Shown here: piece after piece, positions 36,929 to 45,803 of the stretch
Layout: the number at the start of each line of letters is the position of its first letter
Position numbering within the stretch: position 1 is the first letter of the stretch
NCBI RefSeq assembly: GCF_001428745.1
Contig: NZ_LMIO01000001.1
Location: 830,818 to 894,817, forward strand
Reading direction: 5' to 3'
Origin: Leifsonia sp. Root227
GTDB taxonomy: Bacteria; Actinomycetota; Actinomycetes; Actinomycetales; Microbacteriaceae
DNA length: 64,000 nucleotides
Notes under the pieces: generated by a model
Databases searched by the model: none
Told to the model about the DNA's origin: nothing
Seen by the model: only the letters and a program-made list of their open reading frames with translations
Program-made: the position numbers and the translations under genes

Positions 36929-36934
36929 ACTCTA
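36929..36934 (-). promoter_or_regulatory. -10 element of a leaderless promoter for accDE
   Basis: TAGAGT on the minus strand, then seven bases, then GTG at 36921. Confidence 0.45.
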
Positions 36935-36959
36935 CCTGCCAGCAGTTAGCCGGTGCCGT

Positions 36960-36983
36960 TGAGGAATCCCTACAAATTCCTCA
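36960..36983. promoter_or_regulatory. Perfect inverted repeat between accDE and birA
   Basis: TGAGGAAT-N8-ATTCCTCA, 24 bases. It lies about 26-49 bases upstream of the accD -10 and over the position of the birA -35, so one protein could control both. Candidates are a fatty-acid-sensing or biotin-sensing repressor, which is inference. Confidence 0.55.
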
Positions 36984-37006
36984 CCCGTCGCTGGCAGACT
37001 GGAGCA

Positions 37007-37768
37007 ATGGAGCTCCGCCGCAGTCGCGCAATCGTCCCCGTGATCGACTTCCTCGCCGAGGCGGGATCGACCAACGACGTCGTCGTCGCTCGCGCGGCAG
37101 AGCTGCCGGACCTCGCGGTCGTCGTCACCGACAACCAGACGGGAGGCCGGGGGCGCCTCGGCCGGGTGTGGGTGTCGCCTCCCGGCACGGCCATCGCGGT
37201 CTCGGTGCTGGTCAAGCCCTCCGGCCTGCCCGTCCCGTCGTACGGCTGGTTTCCGCTGATCGCCGGGCTCGCGATGAGCAGAGCGCTGAACCCGCTGGTG
37301 CCGGGCGAGGTCGAGGTCAAGTGGCCGAACGACGTGCTGATCGACGGGGACAAGGTCTGCGGTATCCTCACCGAGCTCCTGCCCGATCTCTCCGGTCTGG
37401 TCATCGGCTCCGGTGTCAACCTGACCCAGACGCGCGATGAGCTGCCGACGGAGACCTCCACCTCGCTGCTGGTGGCCGGAGCACAGGACATCGATGTGGA
37501 TGCGGTGCTCTCCTCCTACCTCACCCATCTCACCACCCTCTACCGCGAGTTCCAGACAGCAGGGGGCGATCCCGTGACGAGCGCCATCCGCGACGAGGTG
37601 GCTGAGGCCTGCCACACCATCGGCCGGAGCGTCCGCGTGCTGCTGCCAGCGGGGGACGACCTGCTCGGAACGGCCATCGGCATCGACGAGGACGGACGCC
37701 TGCTCGTCGAGTCGGATGCCGGGATCACGGCTGTCGCGGCGGGCGACGTCACGCACCTGAGGTATTAA
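37007..37768 (+). CDS. birA: Biotin-[acetyl-CoA carboxylase] ligase, single-domain type
   Basis: Activates biotin as biotinyl-AMP and attaches it to the BCCP Lys of the carboxylase alpha chain. The 253-residue protein has the catalytic domain only, without the DNA-binding N-terminus of E. coli BirA, so it is not itself a repressor. Motifs: EAGSTNDVV near 19-27, the biotinyl-AMP loop TGGRGRLGRVWVSPPGTAIAVS near 47-68, VKWPNDVLIDGDKVCGILTE near 105, GSGVNL near 133, and a C-terminal SH3-like domain. The ATG at 37007 is six bases after CAGACT, a fair -10 element. A start at 36953 would fall within the inverted repeat region. Confidence 0.92.
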   Translation: MELRRSRAIVPVIDFLAEAGSTNDVVVARAAELPDLAVVVTDNQTGGRGRLGRVWVSPPGTAIAVSVLVKPSGLPVPSYGWFPLIAGLAMSRALNPLVPGEVEVKWPNDVLIDGDKVCGILTELLPDLSGLVIGSGVNLTQTRDELPTETSTSLLVAGAQDIDVDAVLSSYLTHLTTLYREFQTAGGDPVTSAIRDEVAEACHTIGRSVRVLLPAGDDLLGTAIGIDEDGRLLVESDAGITAVAAGDVTHLRY

Positions 37769-37774
37769 TTGACC

Positions 37775-38329
37775 ATGAGCAACACGCCCAACGATTCAGG
37801 AGCGCAGGCCGCGCCTCCCGAGCGCATCGTGGCGCGTCTGCGCTCCAACGCGAGAGCCATGTTCTGGCCGAGCATCGTCCTGATCGCCGCGTGCGGCGCC
37901 CTCGGCTACTTCGCGGGGCGGTTCGACGAGGTGTGGGAGATCGTCCTGCTGTGGTCGGCCGCGGCCGCCGTCATCCTGCTGCTGTTCCTGCTTCCGCTCG
38001 CCTCGTGGCTGAGCAGGAGGTACACCATCACGACCAGGCGGATCATCCTGCGTCACGGGTTCTTCGTGCGGGTGCGCCAGGAACTGCTGCACAGCCGCGG
38101 CTACGACGTCACCGTCAAGCGAAACTGGCTGCAGAGTGCGTTCCGGTCGGGGGATGTGCGCATCAACTCCGGGCTGGAGCGCCCCGTCGTGCTCAAGGAC
38201 GTCCCGAAGGCCGACACTGTGCAGCGGGCGCTGAACGACCTGATGGAGCACGCGCAGACCGTCGTCGCCGTGCGGCGTCAGCAGTCGGAGTCAGTCTCGG
38301 ACGAGACCACCGTCTGGGGCTCCAGGTAG
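37775..38329 (+). CDS. Bacterial PH-domain membrane protein
   Basis: 184-residue protein of the bPH2 (PF03703, YdbS/YdbT-like) family. Two membrane helices at about 30-48 and 54-78 are followed by the PH-like domain with RRYTITTRRIILRHGFF near 82-98 and RSGDVRINSG near 130. Function of the family is unclear; members sit at the membrane. The ATG at 37775 follows the birA stop by six bases, so the two are cotranscribed. The last 39 bases overlap the convergent gtrA-like gene. Confidence 0.8.
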   Translation: MSNTPNDSGAQAAPPERIVARLRSNARAMFWPSIVLIAACGALGYFAGRFDEVWEIVLLWSAAAAVILLLFLLPLASWLSRRYTITTRRIILRHGFFVRVRQELLHSRGYDVTVKRNWLQSAFRSGDVRINSGLERPVVLKDVPKADTVQRALNDLMEHAQTVVAVRRQQSESVSDETTVWGSR

Positions 38330-38848
38330 CGTCGCCGCCGGCAGGGATGCGGACGTGAGCACGGACTCCGTCGTCGCCCGCGCTGCGGTGGTGCGATCGC
38401 CGCGGTGCGGGGAGAACACCCACCAGCGGTAGAACGCGAACCGGAACACCGTGCCGAGCGCGAGGCCGACCACGTTGTTGGCGATGTTGTCGGACAGGCG
38501 GCTGTCGAAGCCGAGCACGAAGCGCGACACGTAGACGCAGAGCACGGGGATGACGAGGCCGCAGATGCTCACGATGAGGAACTCGACGCCCTCGCGTGCG
38601 ACGTTCGCTCTGCGCTCCTTCGCGAACGCCCAGTACCGGTTGCCGACGTAGTTCGTGGCGATGGCCACGGCGTTGGCGATCACGGTCGCGATCAGGGCGC
38701 CCCAGTGCGAGGCGGACATCGGCGTGAGCAGCAAGGCGTTGAACACCGCGAGGTTGACGAGAACGCCGACGGCGCCGACGGCGCCGAATTTCGCCAGCTG
38801 CGGCAGGAGCCGCGACTGCCGGCTTTCCGGCTGTTTCTCGATCGTCAT
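38291..38848 (-). CDS. GtrA-family membrane protein
   Basis: 185-residue protein with four predicted helices (about 18-40, 48-68, 82-105, 115-140) of the GtrA/DPMS flippase-like family (PF04138), linked to flipping of polyprenyl-phosphate sugars for wall or arabinogalactan-type glycosylation. Typical segments are KFGAVGAVGVLVNLAVFN and NYVGNRYWAF near 68-77. The C-terminal 40 residues are polar and likely disordered. It converges with and overlaps the PH-domain gene, and is divergent from purK. It fits the envelope theme of the right half of the window. Confidence 0.85.
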   Translation of the reverse strand: MTIEKQPESRQSRLLPQLAKFGAVGAVGVLVNLAVFNALLLTPMSASHWGALIATVIANAVAIATNYVGNRYWAFAKERRANVAREGVEFLIVSICGLVIPVLCVYVSRFVLGFDSRLSDNIANNVVGLALGTVFRFAFYRWWVFSPHRGDRTTAARATTESVLTSASLPAATLPGAPDGGLVRD

Positions 38849-38966
38849 ACGTCCTACCCGATGTGCGCGAAGATAGATGAGGGCGCTCGCGAGCATACGC
38901 GCGAACGATATCCCCAATCTGAGAGTTGCCCCCGTCCACCCTGAAGAGTATCGAGGAGAACATCCG

Positions 38967-40106
38967 ATGGCCAAGAACACGGTCGGCGTGATCGGCGGAG
39001 GGCAGCTCGCTCGCATGATGGTCCCGCCCGCTGTCGAGCTCGGAATCGACATCCGCGTCCTCGAGGAGGCGGAGGGCATGAGCGCCGAGATCGCAGCGAC
39101 CGGCGTCGGAGACTACCGCGACCTCGACACCGTCCTGGCCTTCGCCGAGACCGTGGATGTGGTCACCTTCGACCACGAGCACGTCCCGCCTGCGATCCTC
39201 CGCGAGCTGGTGTCGCGTGGCATCGAGGTGCATCCTGGGCCGGACGCCCTGCTCTACGCGCAGGACAAGCTGCAGATGCGCGCCAAGCTCAGCGAGCTCG
39301 GGCTTCCCGTGCCGGACTGGGCGGCTGTCGAGTCCGCCGACGAGCTCGGCGCGTTCCTCGACGACCACGGCGGCCGTGCTGTGGTCAAGACGGCGCGCGG
39401 CGGCTACGACGGCAAGGGCGTCCGCGTCGTCACGGAGGCCGCAGGGGCGGACGACTGGTTCCTCGCGCTCGCCGAGGACGGCAGGGGAGGCGCGCTGCTC
39501 GTCGAGGAGCTGGTCTCGTTCAGCAGGGAGCTGGCGCAGCTCGTCGCCCGCAGGCCGTTCGGCGAGATGGCCGTCTGGCCGGTGGTGGAGACCGTGCAGC
39601 GCGACGGCGTCTGCGCCGAGGTCATCGCGCCCGCTCCTGGTTCCACGGGTCGTGCGGCAGAGCTCGCAGCGGACATCGCCAGGACGATCGCAGACGGGCT
39701 CGGCGTGACCGGCGTGCTCGCCGTGGAGCTGTTCGAGACGACGGACGGCCGCATCCTGGTCAACGAGCTCGCGATGCGCCCGCACAACAGCGGGCACTGG
39801 TCCATCGAGGGCGCGGTGACCAGCCAGTTCGAGCAGCACCTGCGCGCGGTGCTCGACCTTCCGCTCGGGTCGACGGCGACGAGGGACGACTGGTCGGTGA
39901 TGATCAACATCCTGGGCGGCCCTGCTGAGGGCTCGCTGCAGGACAGATACCCTGCCGCGCTCGCCGCGCATCCCGAGGCCAAGTTCCACGGCTACGGGAA
40001 AGACCCGCGCCCCGGCCGCAAGGTCGGCCACGTCACCGTCGGCGGAGACGACCTCGACGACGTCGTGTACCAGGCACGGGCCGCAGCCGCCTTCTTCACC
40101 GACTGA
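38967..40106 (+). CDS. purK: N5-carboxyaminoimidazole ribonucleotide synthase
   Basis: ATP-grasp enzyme that carboxylates AIR to N5-CAIR in purine synthesis. The 379-residue protein begins TVGVIGGGQLARMM, has DHEHVP near 68, the ATP-grasp stretch AVVKTARGGYDGKGV near 138-152, and ENEL-region equivalent VNELAMRPHNSGHWSIEG near 263. GAGGAG eight bases upstream fixes the ATG at 38967. purE follows within 60 bases and does the next step. Confidence 0.95.
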   Translation: MAKNTVGVIGGGQLARMMVPPAVELGIDIRVLEEAEGMSAEIAATGVGDYRDLDTVLAFAETVDVVTFDHEHVPPAILRELVSRGIEVHPGPDALLYAQDKLQMRAKLSELGLPVPDWAAVESADELGAFLDDHGGRAVVKTARGGYDGKGVRVVTEAAGADDWFLALAEDGRGGALLVEELVSFSRELAQLVARRPFGEMAVWPVVETVQRDGVCAEVIAPAPGSTGRAAELAADIARTIADGLGVTGVLAVELFETTDGRILVNELAMRPHNSGHWSIEGAVTSQFEQHLRAVLDLPLGSTATRDDWSVMINILGGPAEGSLQDRYPAALAAHPEAKFHGYGKDPRPGRKVGHVTVGGDDLDDVVYQARAAAAFFTD

Positions 40107-40150
40107 CGCCGCGCGGGGCGTGCCGTCCCAGTCGCCGGGCGGAGCGCATC

Positions 40151-40156
40151 TAGCAT
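40151..40156 (+). promoter_or_regulatory. -10 element of a leaderless promoter for purE
   Basis: TAGCAT, seven bases, then the ATG at 40164. Confidence 0.4.
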
Positions 40157-40163
40157 GGTGGTC

Positions 40164-40670
40164 ATGCCCGCAGCCTCCACCAGCCCGCTCGTCTCCGTGG
40201 TGATGGGGTCGGACTCCGATTGGTCGGTGATGCAGGATGCGTCACGGCTGCTCGCCGAGTTCGGCGTCGACCACGAGGTCGAGGTCGTCTCCGCACACCG
40301 CACCCCGGAGAAGATGATCGACTTCGGCAAGCGCGCCGCCTCCCGCGGCGTGAAGGTGATCATCGCCGGCGCTGGTGGCGCCGCCCACCTGCCGGGGATG
40401 CTCGCGGCGGTCACGACGTTGCCCGTCGTCGGCGTCCCCGTCCCGCTCGCCAGGCTCGACGGCCTGGACTCGCTGCTCTCGATCGTGCAGATGCCCGCTG
40501 GCGTCCCCGTGGCGACCGTCTCGATCGGGGGAGCGCGGAACGCCGGGCTCCTCGCCGTGAAGATCCTCGCCACCTCCGACGGCGCGCTGCAGACGGCCCT
40601 GGAGACGTTCGCCGCCGACCTCGAGGCCAGCGTCGAAGAGAAGAACCGGGCCCTCCAAGCAAAGCTATGA
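40164..40670 (+). CDS. purE: N5-carboxyaminoimidazole ribonucleotide mutase
   Basis: Converts N5-CAIR to CAIR in purine synthesis. The 168-residue protein has the class I PurE signature: [11 protein letters not shown] near 13-23, VVSAHRTPE near 43-51 (catalytic His), [15 protein letters not shown] near 70 and [20 protein letters not shown] near 99. Starts at 40155 and 40164 are in frame; the second is chosen because it lies seven bases after TAGCAT. Its stop overlaps the LCP gene start as ATGA. Confidence 0.95.
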   Translation: MPAASTSPLVSVVMGSDSDWSVMQDASRLLAEFGVDHEVEVVSAHRTPEKMIDFGKRAASRGVKVIIAGAGGAAHLPGMLAAVTTLPVVGVPVPLARLDGLDSLLSIVQMPAGVPVATVSIGGARNAGLLAVKILATSDGALQTALETFAADLEASVEEKNRALQAKL

Positions 40671-42025
40671 GCATCGCGACCCCACTGCGACACCCGGATG
40701 TGTCGTCCGCTCCGATCATGACGAAGCGGGCGTGGTGGCTCGTCGGCCTGAACGTGCTTCTGCCGGGCTCCGCCCAGATCGTCGCCGGCAGCAAGAAGCT
40801 CGGCCGTGTCGGCATCGTCGCCACGCTGCTGCTCTGGCTGCTGGCGATCGTCACGCTCGTCGTCTACCTGATCTCCCCATCGTCGATCTACACGCTGTTC
40901 ACACAGACCGGCGGCCTGCTGGTGCTGCAGATCCTCCTGGTCGCGTACGCGGTGCTGTGGATCGTTCTCACCCTGGACACGCTGCGCCTGGTGCGGCTCG
41001 TCAAGGCGAAGCCGAACGCACGCGGCTGGATCGCGGCGTTCTCCGTGATCGTGCTGGTCGGGCTCACCTGCACGGCGGGGTACGCCTCTGTCGTCGCAGG
41101 GTCGGCGCGCGGCGCCCTCGGCAACATCTTCTCGGCAGGCCCGTCGCAGCCGCCCGTCGACGGCCGGTACAACATCATGCTTCTCGGCGGCGACGCCGGC
41201 CCTGATCGCGACGGCCTGCGCCCGGACAGCATGTCCGTGGTCAGCATCGACGCGAACACCGGTCAGGCGGTCACGATCGGTCTCCCGCGCGACCTCGACC
41301 CTGTTCCGTTCTCCGCGAAGTCGCCGCTGCGCACCATCTATCCAGACGGCTACGGCTACGAGGACCGCTGCGACGTTGACGTCTGCCAGCTCAACTCGAT
41401 CTACACGGAGGTCGAGCTCTACAAGCCGGAGCTGTATCCGAACGCGAAGAAGAACCACAGTGAGCCGGGCATCGAGGCGATGCGGGATGCGCTGGAGGGC
41501 GCGACCGGCCTGACCATCCAGTACTACGTGCTGATCGACATGCAGGGCTTCTCCGATCTGGTCGACGCGCTCGGCGGCGTCGACATCAACGTGACGGAGC
41601 GCGTCCCGATCGGCGGCGACGAGAACCTCAACGGCGTCGCGGAGTGGATCGAGCCCGGGATGCACCACATGGACGGCTATCACGCCCAGTGGTACGCCAG
41701 GGCGCGGCACGGGTCGACCGACTACGACCGCATGGCCAGGCAGCGTCAGCTCCAGGATGCGATCCTCAAGCAGGTGAACCCCGTCAACGTCGTGAGCAAG
41801 TTCCAGGAAATCGCCTCGGCGGGGGCCCAGGTGATGAAGACCGACATCCCGCAGTCGATGCTCGGCTACTTCGTCGACCTCGGCATGAAGACCAAGTCCC
41901 TCCCGGTGAAGCAGCTCGAGCTGGTGCCCCCGACGATCGACCCTGAACACCCCGACTACGCGCAGATTCACGGTCTCGTGACGCAGGCTCTCGCCCCTAC
42001 CACTCCGACGCCGTCTGGCAAATAG
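40667..42025 (+). CDS. LytR-CpsA-Psr (LCP) family glycopolymer transferase
   Basis: LCP proteins transfer undecaprenyl-linked wall polymers onto peptidoglycan or other acceptors outside the membrane. The 452-residue protein has about four hydrophobic N-terminal segments (20-145) instead of the usual one, then the LCP domain: [28 protein letters not shown] near 166-193 with the conserved Asp and Arg residues, and VTIGLPRDL near 203. The middle has a Cys pair ([10 protein letters not shown]) that could form a disulfide. Coupling to purE is probably only positional. It opens the envelope-polysaccharide region and is a good candidate to attach its product to the wall. Confidence 0.88.
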   Translation: MSIATPLRHPDVSSAPIMTKRAWWLVGLNVLLPGSAQIVAGSKKLGRVGIVATLLLWLLAIVTLVVYLISPSSIYTLFTQTGGLLVLQILLVAYAVLWIVLTLDTLRLVRLVKAKPNARGWIAAFSVIVLVGLTCTAGYASVVAGSARGALGNIFSAGPSQPPVDGRYNIMLLGGDAGPDRDGLRPDSMSVVSIDANTGQAVTIGLPRDLDPVPFSAKSPLRTIYPDGYGYEDRCDVDVCQLNSIYTEVELYKPELYPNAKKNHSEPGIEAMRDALEGATGLTIQYYVLIDMQGFSDLVDALGGVDINVTERVPIGGDENLNGVAEWIEPGMHHMDGYHAQWYARARHGSTDYDRMARQRQLQDAILKQVNPVNVVSKFQEIASAGAQVMKTDIPQSMLGYFVDLGMKTKSLPVKQLELVPPTIDPEHPDYAQIHGLVTQALAPTTPTPSGK

Positions 42026-42101
42026 GAGCCCGCACGCTCTCAGGCGACCCCTAAACAGGTCACAGTAACCCCAGAGGCGCAACGGGTAGCGTGTCACGCC
42101 T

Positions 42102-43400
42102 ATGTCGAGTACTGGTGTGAATGTGACGAAAAAGACGAGCGAACGACTGGCTTCCCTCGACGGCCTTCGAGGGGCGGCGGCGCTGATCGTGCTGCTGCAT
42201 CACGCCATGTACACGAACCCGAACTTCCCTGGCACCCCCGGCTCCGGAGTGGCCCCGACCGGCTCGCCGATGTGGTGGATCAGCTACACGCCGCTGAAGC
42301 TGTTCACGGCGGGCTGGGAGTCCGTGATCGTCTTCTTCGTCCTCTCCGGTCTGGTCGTCACCCTGCCGGTGGTCCGCAAGCGCGGCTTCGACTGGATCGC
42401 ATACTTCCCCCGCCGCGCCGTGCGGCTGATGGTGCCGGTGATGGCCTCCGTGCTGCTTGCAGCAGGTTTCGTGGCCGCCATCCCGCAGATCACCACCCAG
42501 CCCAAGGGCACCTGGCTCAGCGACTCGTCGACGCCCAACTTCAGCTGGGAGTACATCGTCAAGGCGTGGGATCTGCTCGGCGGAGACGGCCAGATCAACA
42601 ACCCGCTCTGGTCGCTGCGCTGGGAGCTGATCTTCTCGCTCGCGCTCCCTGTCTTCGCCATCGCCGCGATCGCGGTGCGCCGCTGGTGGCTGGGCGGCCT
42701 GGCCGCCGCCGTGCTGCTGACCTGGCTCGGCGTCCGCACGGACGCCGGCGCGCTGTCCTACCTGCCTGCGTTCTTCGTCGGGGCGGTCATCGCCGTCCGT
42801 CTGGACTCGGTGCGGATCTTCGCCGAGCGGATGAACGCCCGTCGCATCCGGCACCTCGCCTGGGCCGGGATGACGATCGGAAGCGGTGCGCTGATGATCG
42901 CGCCGTGGCTCTTCGGCCCTGGCGTCGCCGACCTGCCGGAGTTCGTCGCCGTGCTCAAGGGCCTGATGCCGCTGGCCGCGGCCGGGCTCGTGGTGGCGGC
43001 AATAGGCTGGAAGCCGTTGCGCGCCCTGTTCGAGTCCCGCGCTCTGCAGTTCGCGGGGACCATCTCGTTCAGCCTGTACCTGGTGCATGTGCCGATCCTG
43101 ATCTTCAGCACGTACCTGTTCGCCGGACAGGCCTGGTATGTGCCGCTGCTGTTCGCGATCCCCGTTGCGATGCTGGTGGCGGTCGGCTTCACCTGGCTGA
43201 TCGAGAAGCGCAGCCACGGCTGGTCGCGCGCGGTCGGCGCCTGGGCATCCGGACGCTACAGCGCCTGGTTCGGGCCGGAGGAAGCGTCGACGCAGGAGAA
43301 GGCGTCGACGCAGGAGAAGGCGTCGACGCAGGAGAAGGCGTCCGAGACAGGCTCCGCCCGCAAGGCCGCAGTGGAGTCAGGCACGCGGGTCGGGCGCTAG
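42102..43400 (+). CDS. Acyltransferase 3 family membrane protein (with repeat tail)
   Basis: 432-residue integral membrane O-acyltransferase (PF01757, OafA-like) with about ten helices. The N-terminal signature LASLDGLRGAAALIVLLHHAM holds the catalytic-type His pair; the second hallmark is FFVLSGLVVTLPVVRKRGFDWIAYFPRRAVRL. It would acetylate or acylate a surface sugar. The cytoplasmic C-terminus has three perfect ASTQEK repeats. A TAGCGT lies nine bases before the ATG. It overlaps the convergent paralogue at 43377 by 24 bases. Confidence 0.88.
   Translation: MSSTGVNVTKKTSERLASLDGLRGAAALIVLLHHAMYTNPNFPGTPGSGVAPTGSPMWWISYTPLKLFTAGWESVIVFFVLSGLVVTLPVVRKRGFDWIAYFPRRAVRLMVPVMASVLLAAGFVAAIPQITTQPKGTWLSDSSTPNFSWEYIVKAWDLLGGDGQINNPLWSLRWELIFSLALPVFAIAAIAVRRWWLGGLAAAVLLTWLGVRTDAGALSYLPAFFVGAVIAVRLDSVRIFAERMNARRIRHLAWAGMTIGSGALMIAPWLFGPGVADLPEFVAVLKGLMPLAAAGLVVAAIGWKPLRALFESRALQFAGTISFSLYLVHVPILIFSTYLFAGQAWYVPLLFAIPVAMLVAVGFTWLIEKRSHGWSRAVGAWASGRYSAWFGPEEASTQEKASTQEKASTQEKASETGSARKAAVESGTRVGR
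43284..43337 (+). repeat. Three perfect 18-base tandem repeats in the acyltransferase tail
   Basis: The unit GCGTCGACGCAGGAGAAG is present three times without interruption and encodes ASTQEK. A partial fourth unit begins at 43338. The copy number change would keep the frame. Confidence 0.9.
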
Positions 43401-44585
43401 TTCGCGCGGCTCCGCCTGGGCAGGGGCGGCCTTCGCATCGTCTCCGCCACGGGTGGCGAAGGCGTGGGCGACGACTGCTCCGGTGAGCTTCGACAGGGTG
43501 TGCGATCGCTTCTCGACCAGCCAGTAGAACCCGGCAGCCACGGCGATGGCGGTCGCCACCGCGAGCACAGCGACGACGGGGAGTGAGAGCGTCGGGAAGA
43601 GGTAGTAGAACGTGATGATGATCGGCACGTGCACCAGGTAAAGGCTGAACGAGACCGTGCCGGCCCAGCGCAGCGGCCCGACCGACAGCAGCCAGGCCAG
43701 CGGTCCCCATTCCAGGCAGCAGATCAGGATGATGAGCGCCGCGATGGGCTGGAAGCCCGCGAGGAACATGGCGGGGATGGGGGTCAGCGCCGGGAACAGC
43801 CAGGTGCCGATCAGCAGCATCGACGCCGCCACGAGGACGACCGCCCAGACCAGATGCCCTATCCGCCACGACGAGATGGTCTCGCCCAGCGTGCGGATGC
43901 GGGGGAACATCGCTGCCGCGAGGGTGCCGACGAAGAACGCGGGCAGGTACCGGAAGCTCTGCGCTTGCGAGTCGATTCCGAAGAAGGTGGAGACGACGAC
44001 CAGCGCCAGGATGAGCGGCCAGAACCGCTTGAGCGCCACCGCGAGCCCGACGAACAGCGCCAGCGCCATCGAGAACGCCATCTCCCAGAAGATGGACCAC
44101 AGCGGGTTGTTGAGCGACACATCCGTCATCAGGGGGTCGATGTTGACGAGGAACCGCTCGATGCTCAGGGGATGCACGCTCGTCGAGGCGACCCACGCGC
44201 TGGTCCCGAACCGCGGGATCTGCGGCACGAGGAGCGCGAGCGCCGCCGCGAACACGAGAGAGCAGAGCACGGGCAGCCCGATACGCACCACGCGTCGAGG
44301 GAAGTACGCCATCCAGTCGAACTCCCGCGGACGGAGCACGGGCAGACTCAGCACGAACCCGCTGAGCACGAAGAAGATGATGACCGCCTCCGGCCCAGCC
44401 GTCAGGAGCTTCAGCGGCGAGTGGCTGAACCACCAGGTGAGCGAGCCCTCCGCGGGAAGGTCCCCTCCCATGTAGGTGGCCGCGAACGGCTGGTACAGCA
44501 GGCTCACGTGGTGCGCGACCACGATCAGCGCGGCGACACCGCGGAGACCGTCGAGGGACGTGAGGCGACGGGGGGAGGAAGACAT
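43377..44585 (-). CDS. Acyltransferase 3 family membrane protein
   Basis: 402-residue paralogue of the preceding gene on the opposite strand, with the same hallmarks: LTSLDGLRGVAALIVVAHHVS and FFVLSGFVLSLPVLRPREFDWMAYFPRRVVRI. It has about ten membrane helices and a short polar C-terminus without the ASTQEK repeats. A TATCCT lies nine bases before the ATG at 44585. Convergent overlap with the paralogue suggests inverted duplication and divergence, with each enzyme possibly modifying a different sugar or position of the surface polymer. Confidence 0.88.
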   Translation of the reverse strand: MSSSPRRLTSLDGLRGVAALIVVAHHVSLLYQPFAATYMGGDLPAEGSLTWWFSHSPLKLLTAGPEAVIIFFVLSGFVLSLPVLRPREFDWMAYFPRRVVRIGLPVLCSLVFAAALALLVPQIPRFGTSAWVASTSVHPLSIERFLVNIDPLMTDVSLNNPLWSIFWEMAFSMALALFVGLAVALKRFWPLILALVVVSTFFGIDSQAQSFRYLPAFFVGTLAAAMFPRIRTLGETISSWRIGHLVWAVVLVAASMLLIGTWLFPALTPIPAMFLAGFQPIAALIILICCLEWGPLAWLLSVGPLRWAGTVSFSLYLVHVPIIITFYYLFPTLSLPVVAVLAVATAIAVAAGFYWLVEKRSHTLSKLTGAVVAHAFATRGGDDAKAAPAQAEPRELAPDPRA

Positions 44586-44657
44586 GACCGGGACAGGATA
44601 GCAATCCGCGGCTGAGCGGGCTCTCGGAGCGCGCCGTGGGCGAGGACAGGTCGCCGA

Positions 44658-45803
44658 CTACAGGTCGGCGTGCAGCTGCCAGACCCGCTCGGCGGAGTCG
44701 CGCCAGCTGAACGCGCGGGCGCGGTCTGCGGCGAGGATGCCGAGTCTCGTGCGCAGTTCGTCGTCGTTCAGCACCCGGCCGATGGCGCCGGCGAGCCGCT
44801 CGGAGTATGCGGGGTCGTCAGGGGTCTCCGGCCGCTCGACCACGAGACCCGCGCCGGCGGCGACCTCCACGAGAGCCGGATCGTCGGAGTGGATGACCGG
44901 CAGCCCGAACTTGAACGCCTCGACGATCGGCAGGCCGAAGCCCTCCGCGAGGCTCGGGAAGACGAAGACCGTCGCACGGTCGAGGGCGACGGCGAGGTCG
45001 GCGTCGTCGAGGTGGCCGAGAGCGCGCACCCTGTCCTCCGGCAGCCCGGCAGCAGCGGCGACGCCGGTGGCCGACCCGTCGCCGAACCTGTCCGGCCCGG
45101 CGATGATGAGCGGGATGTCCTGAGCATCCGGCAGGGCGACCGCCCGGATGAGCGGCGCGATGCCCTTGCGCGGCATGATCGAGCCGAGGGTGAGGGCGTA
45201 CCGCTCCGGCAGGCCCAGTCGCTCGGCGCGCTCGTCCGCATCCGCGGGGAGCCGCAGGGTCGTGGCAGGTGCGCCGCCGATGACGCGCACCCTGTCGCCG
45301 AAGTCGATGAACTCGCCGAGCTGGTCGGCGATGGCGTGCGTCGGGACGACGATGGCGTCCGCGTGCTTTCGCGCGCGCTTGGCCATAGCCTTGTGCCAGA
45401 GGGCGTTCGCGGAGCCGAGCGACTCCGGATGCAGCCACGGAAGCACGTCGTGGATGGTCACGGCGATCTGGTCGCCGTCGTTCACCCTGTCGTGCTTGCG
45501 CAGGGGAGCCAGCAGGCTGGGCGCGTGCACCATTCCGGACACCCCACCGAGCTTGAGGCCGGACTGCCACGCCATGACGAGCTCGCGCCTGCCCATCGGC
45601 AGCTTCGTGATCGCTGCGATGCCCGGCAGGCGCATCCGGAGGTCGTCGATGACCTCGTCGGGGACGTTCGGGACGATGCCCTCCACCTGGCAGCCGGAGG
45701 GCGCCGTGGCGATGAGCTGCCTGGTCAGTTCCTCGGTGTATCTGCGCGCCCCGCCAGGAGCGTCGCCGATGAGCTCATCAACGACCACTCTCAGGGTTGT
45801 CAT
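44658..45803 (-). CDS. Glycosyltransferase, GT4 family
   Basis: 381-residue GT-B glycosyltransferase. The N-terminal domain begins LRVVVDELIGDAPGGARRYTEEL. The donor domain has ALTLGSIMPRKGIAPLIRA near 205 and the E-x7-E motif in FPSLAEGFGLPIVEAFKFGLP near 282. A start at 45848 is possible, but the ATG at 45803 gives the family N-terminus and overlaps the rmlD end by 26 bases. It is the third gene of rmlB-rmlD-GT, so dTDP-rhamnose is a plausible donor; that is inferred from linkage. Confidence 0.85.
   Translation of the reverse strand: MTTLRVVVDELIGDAPGGARRYTEELTRQLIATAPSGCQVEGIVPNVPDEVIDDLRMRLPGIAAITKLPMGRRELVMAWQSGLKLGGVSGMVHAPSLLAPLRKHDRVNDGDQIAVTIHDVLPWLHPESLGSANALWHKAMAKRARKHADAIVVPTHAIADQLGEFIDFGDRVRVIGGAPATTLRLPADADERAERLGLPERYALTLGSIMPRKGIAPLIRAVALPDAQDIPLIIAGPDRFGDGSATGVAAAAGLPEDRVRALGHLDDADLAVALDRATVFVFPSLAEGFGLPIVEAFKFGLPVIHSDDPALVEVAAGAGLVVERPETPDDPAYSERLAGAIGRVLNDDELRTRLGILAADRARAFSWRDSAERVWQLHADL

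Noticed and set aside
43284..43337. Tandem 18-base repeats as a CRISPR-like array
   Set aside because: The units are contiguous without spacers and keep the reading frame, so this is a coding minisatellite.
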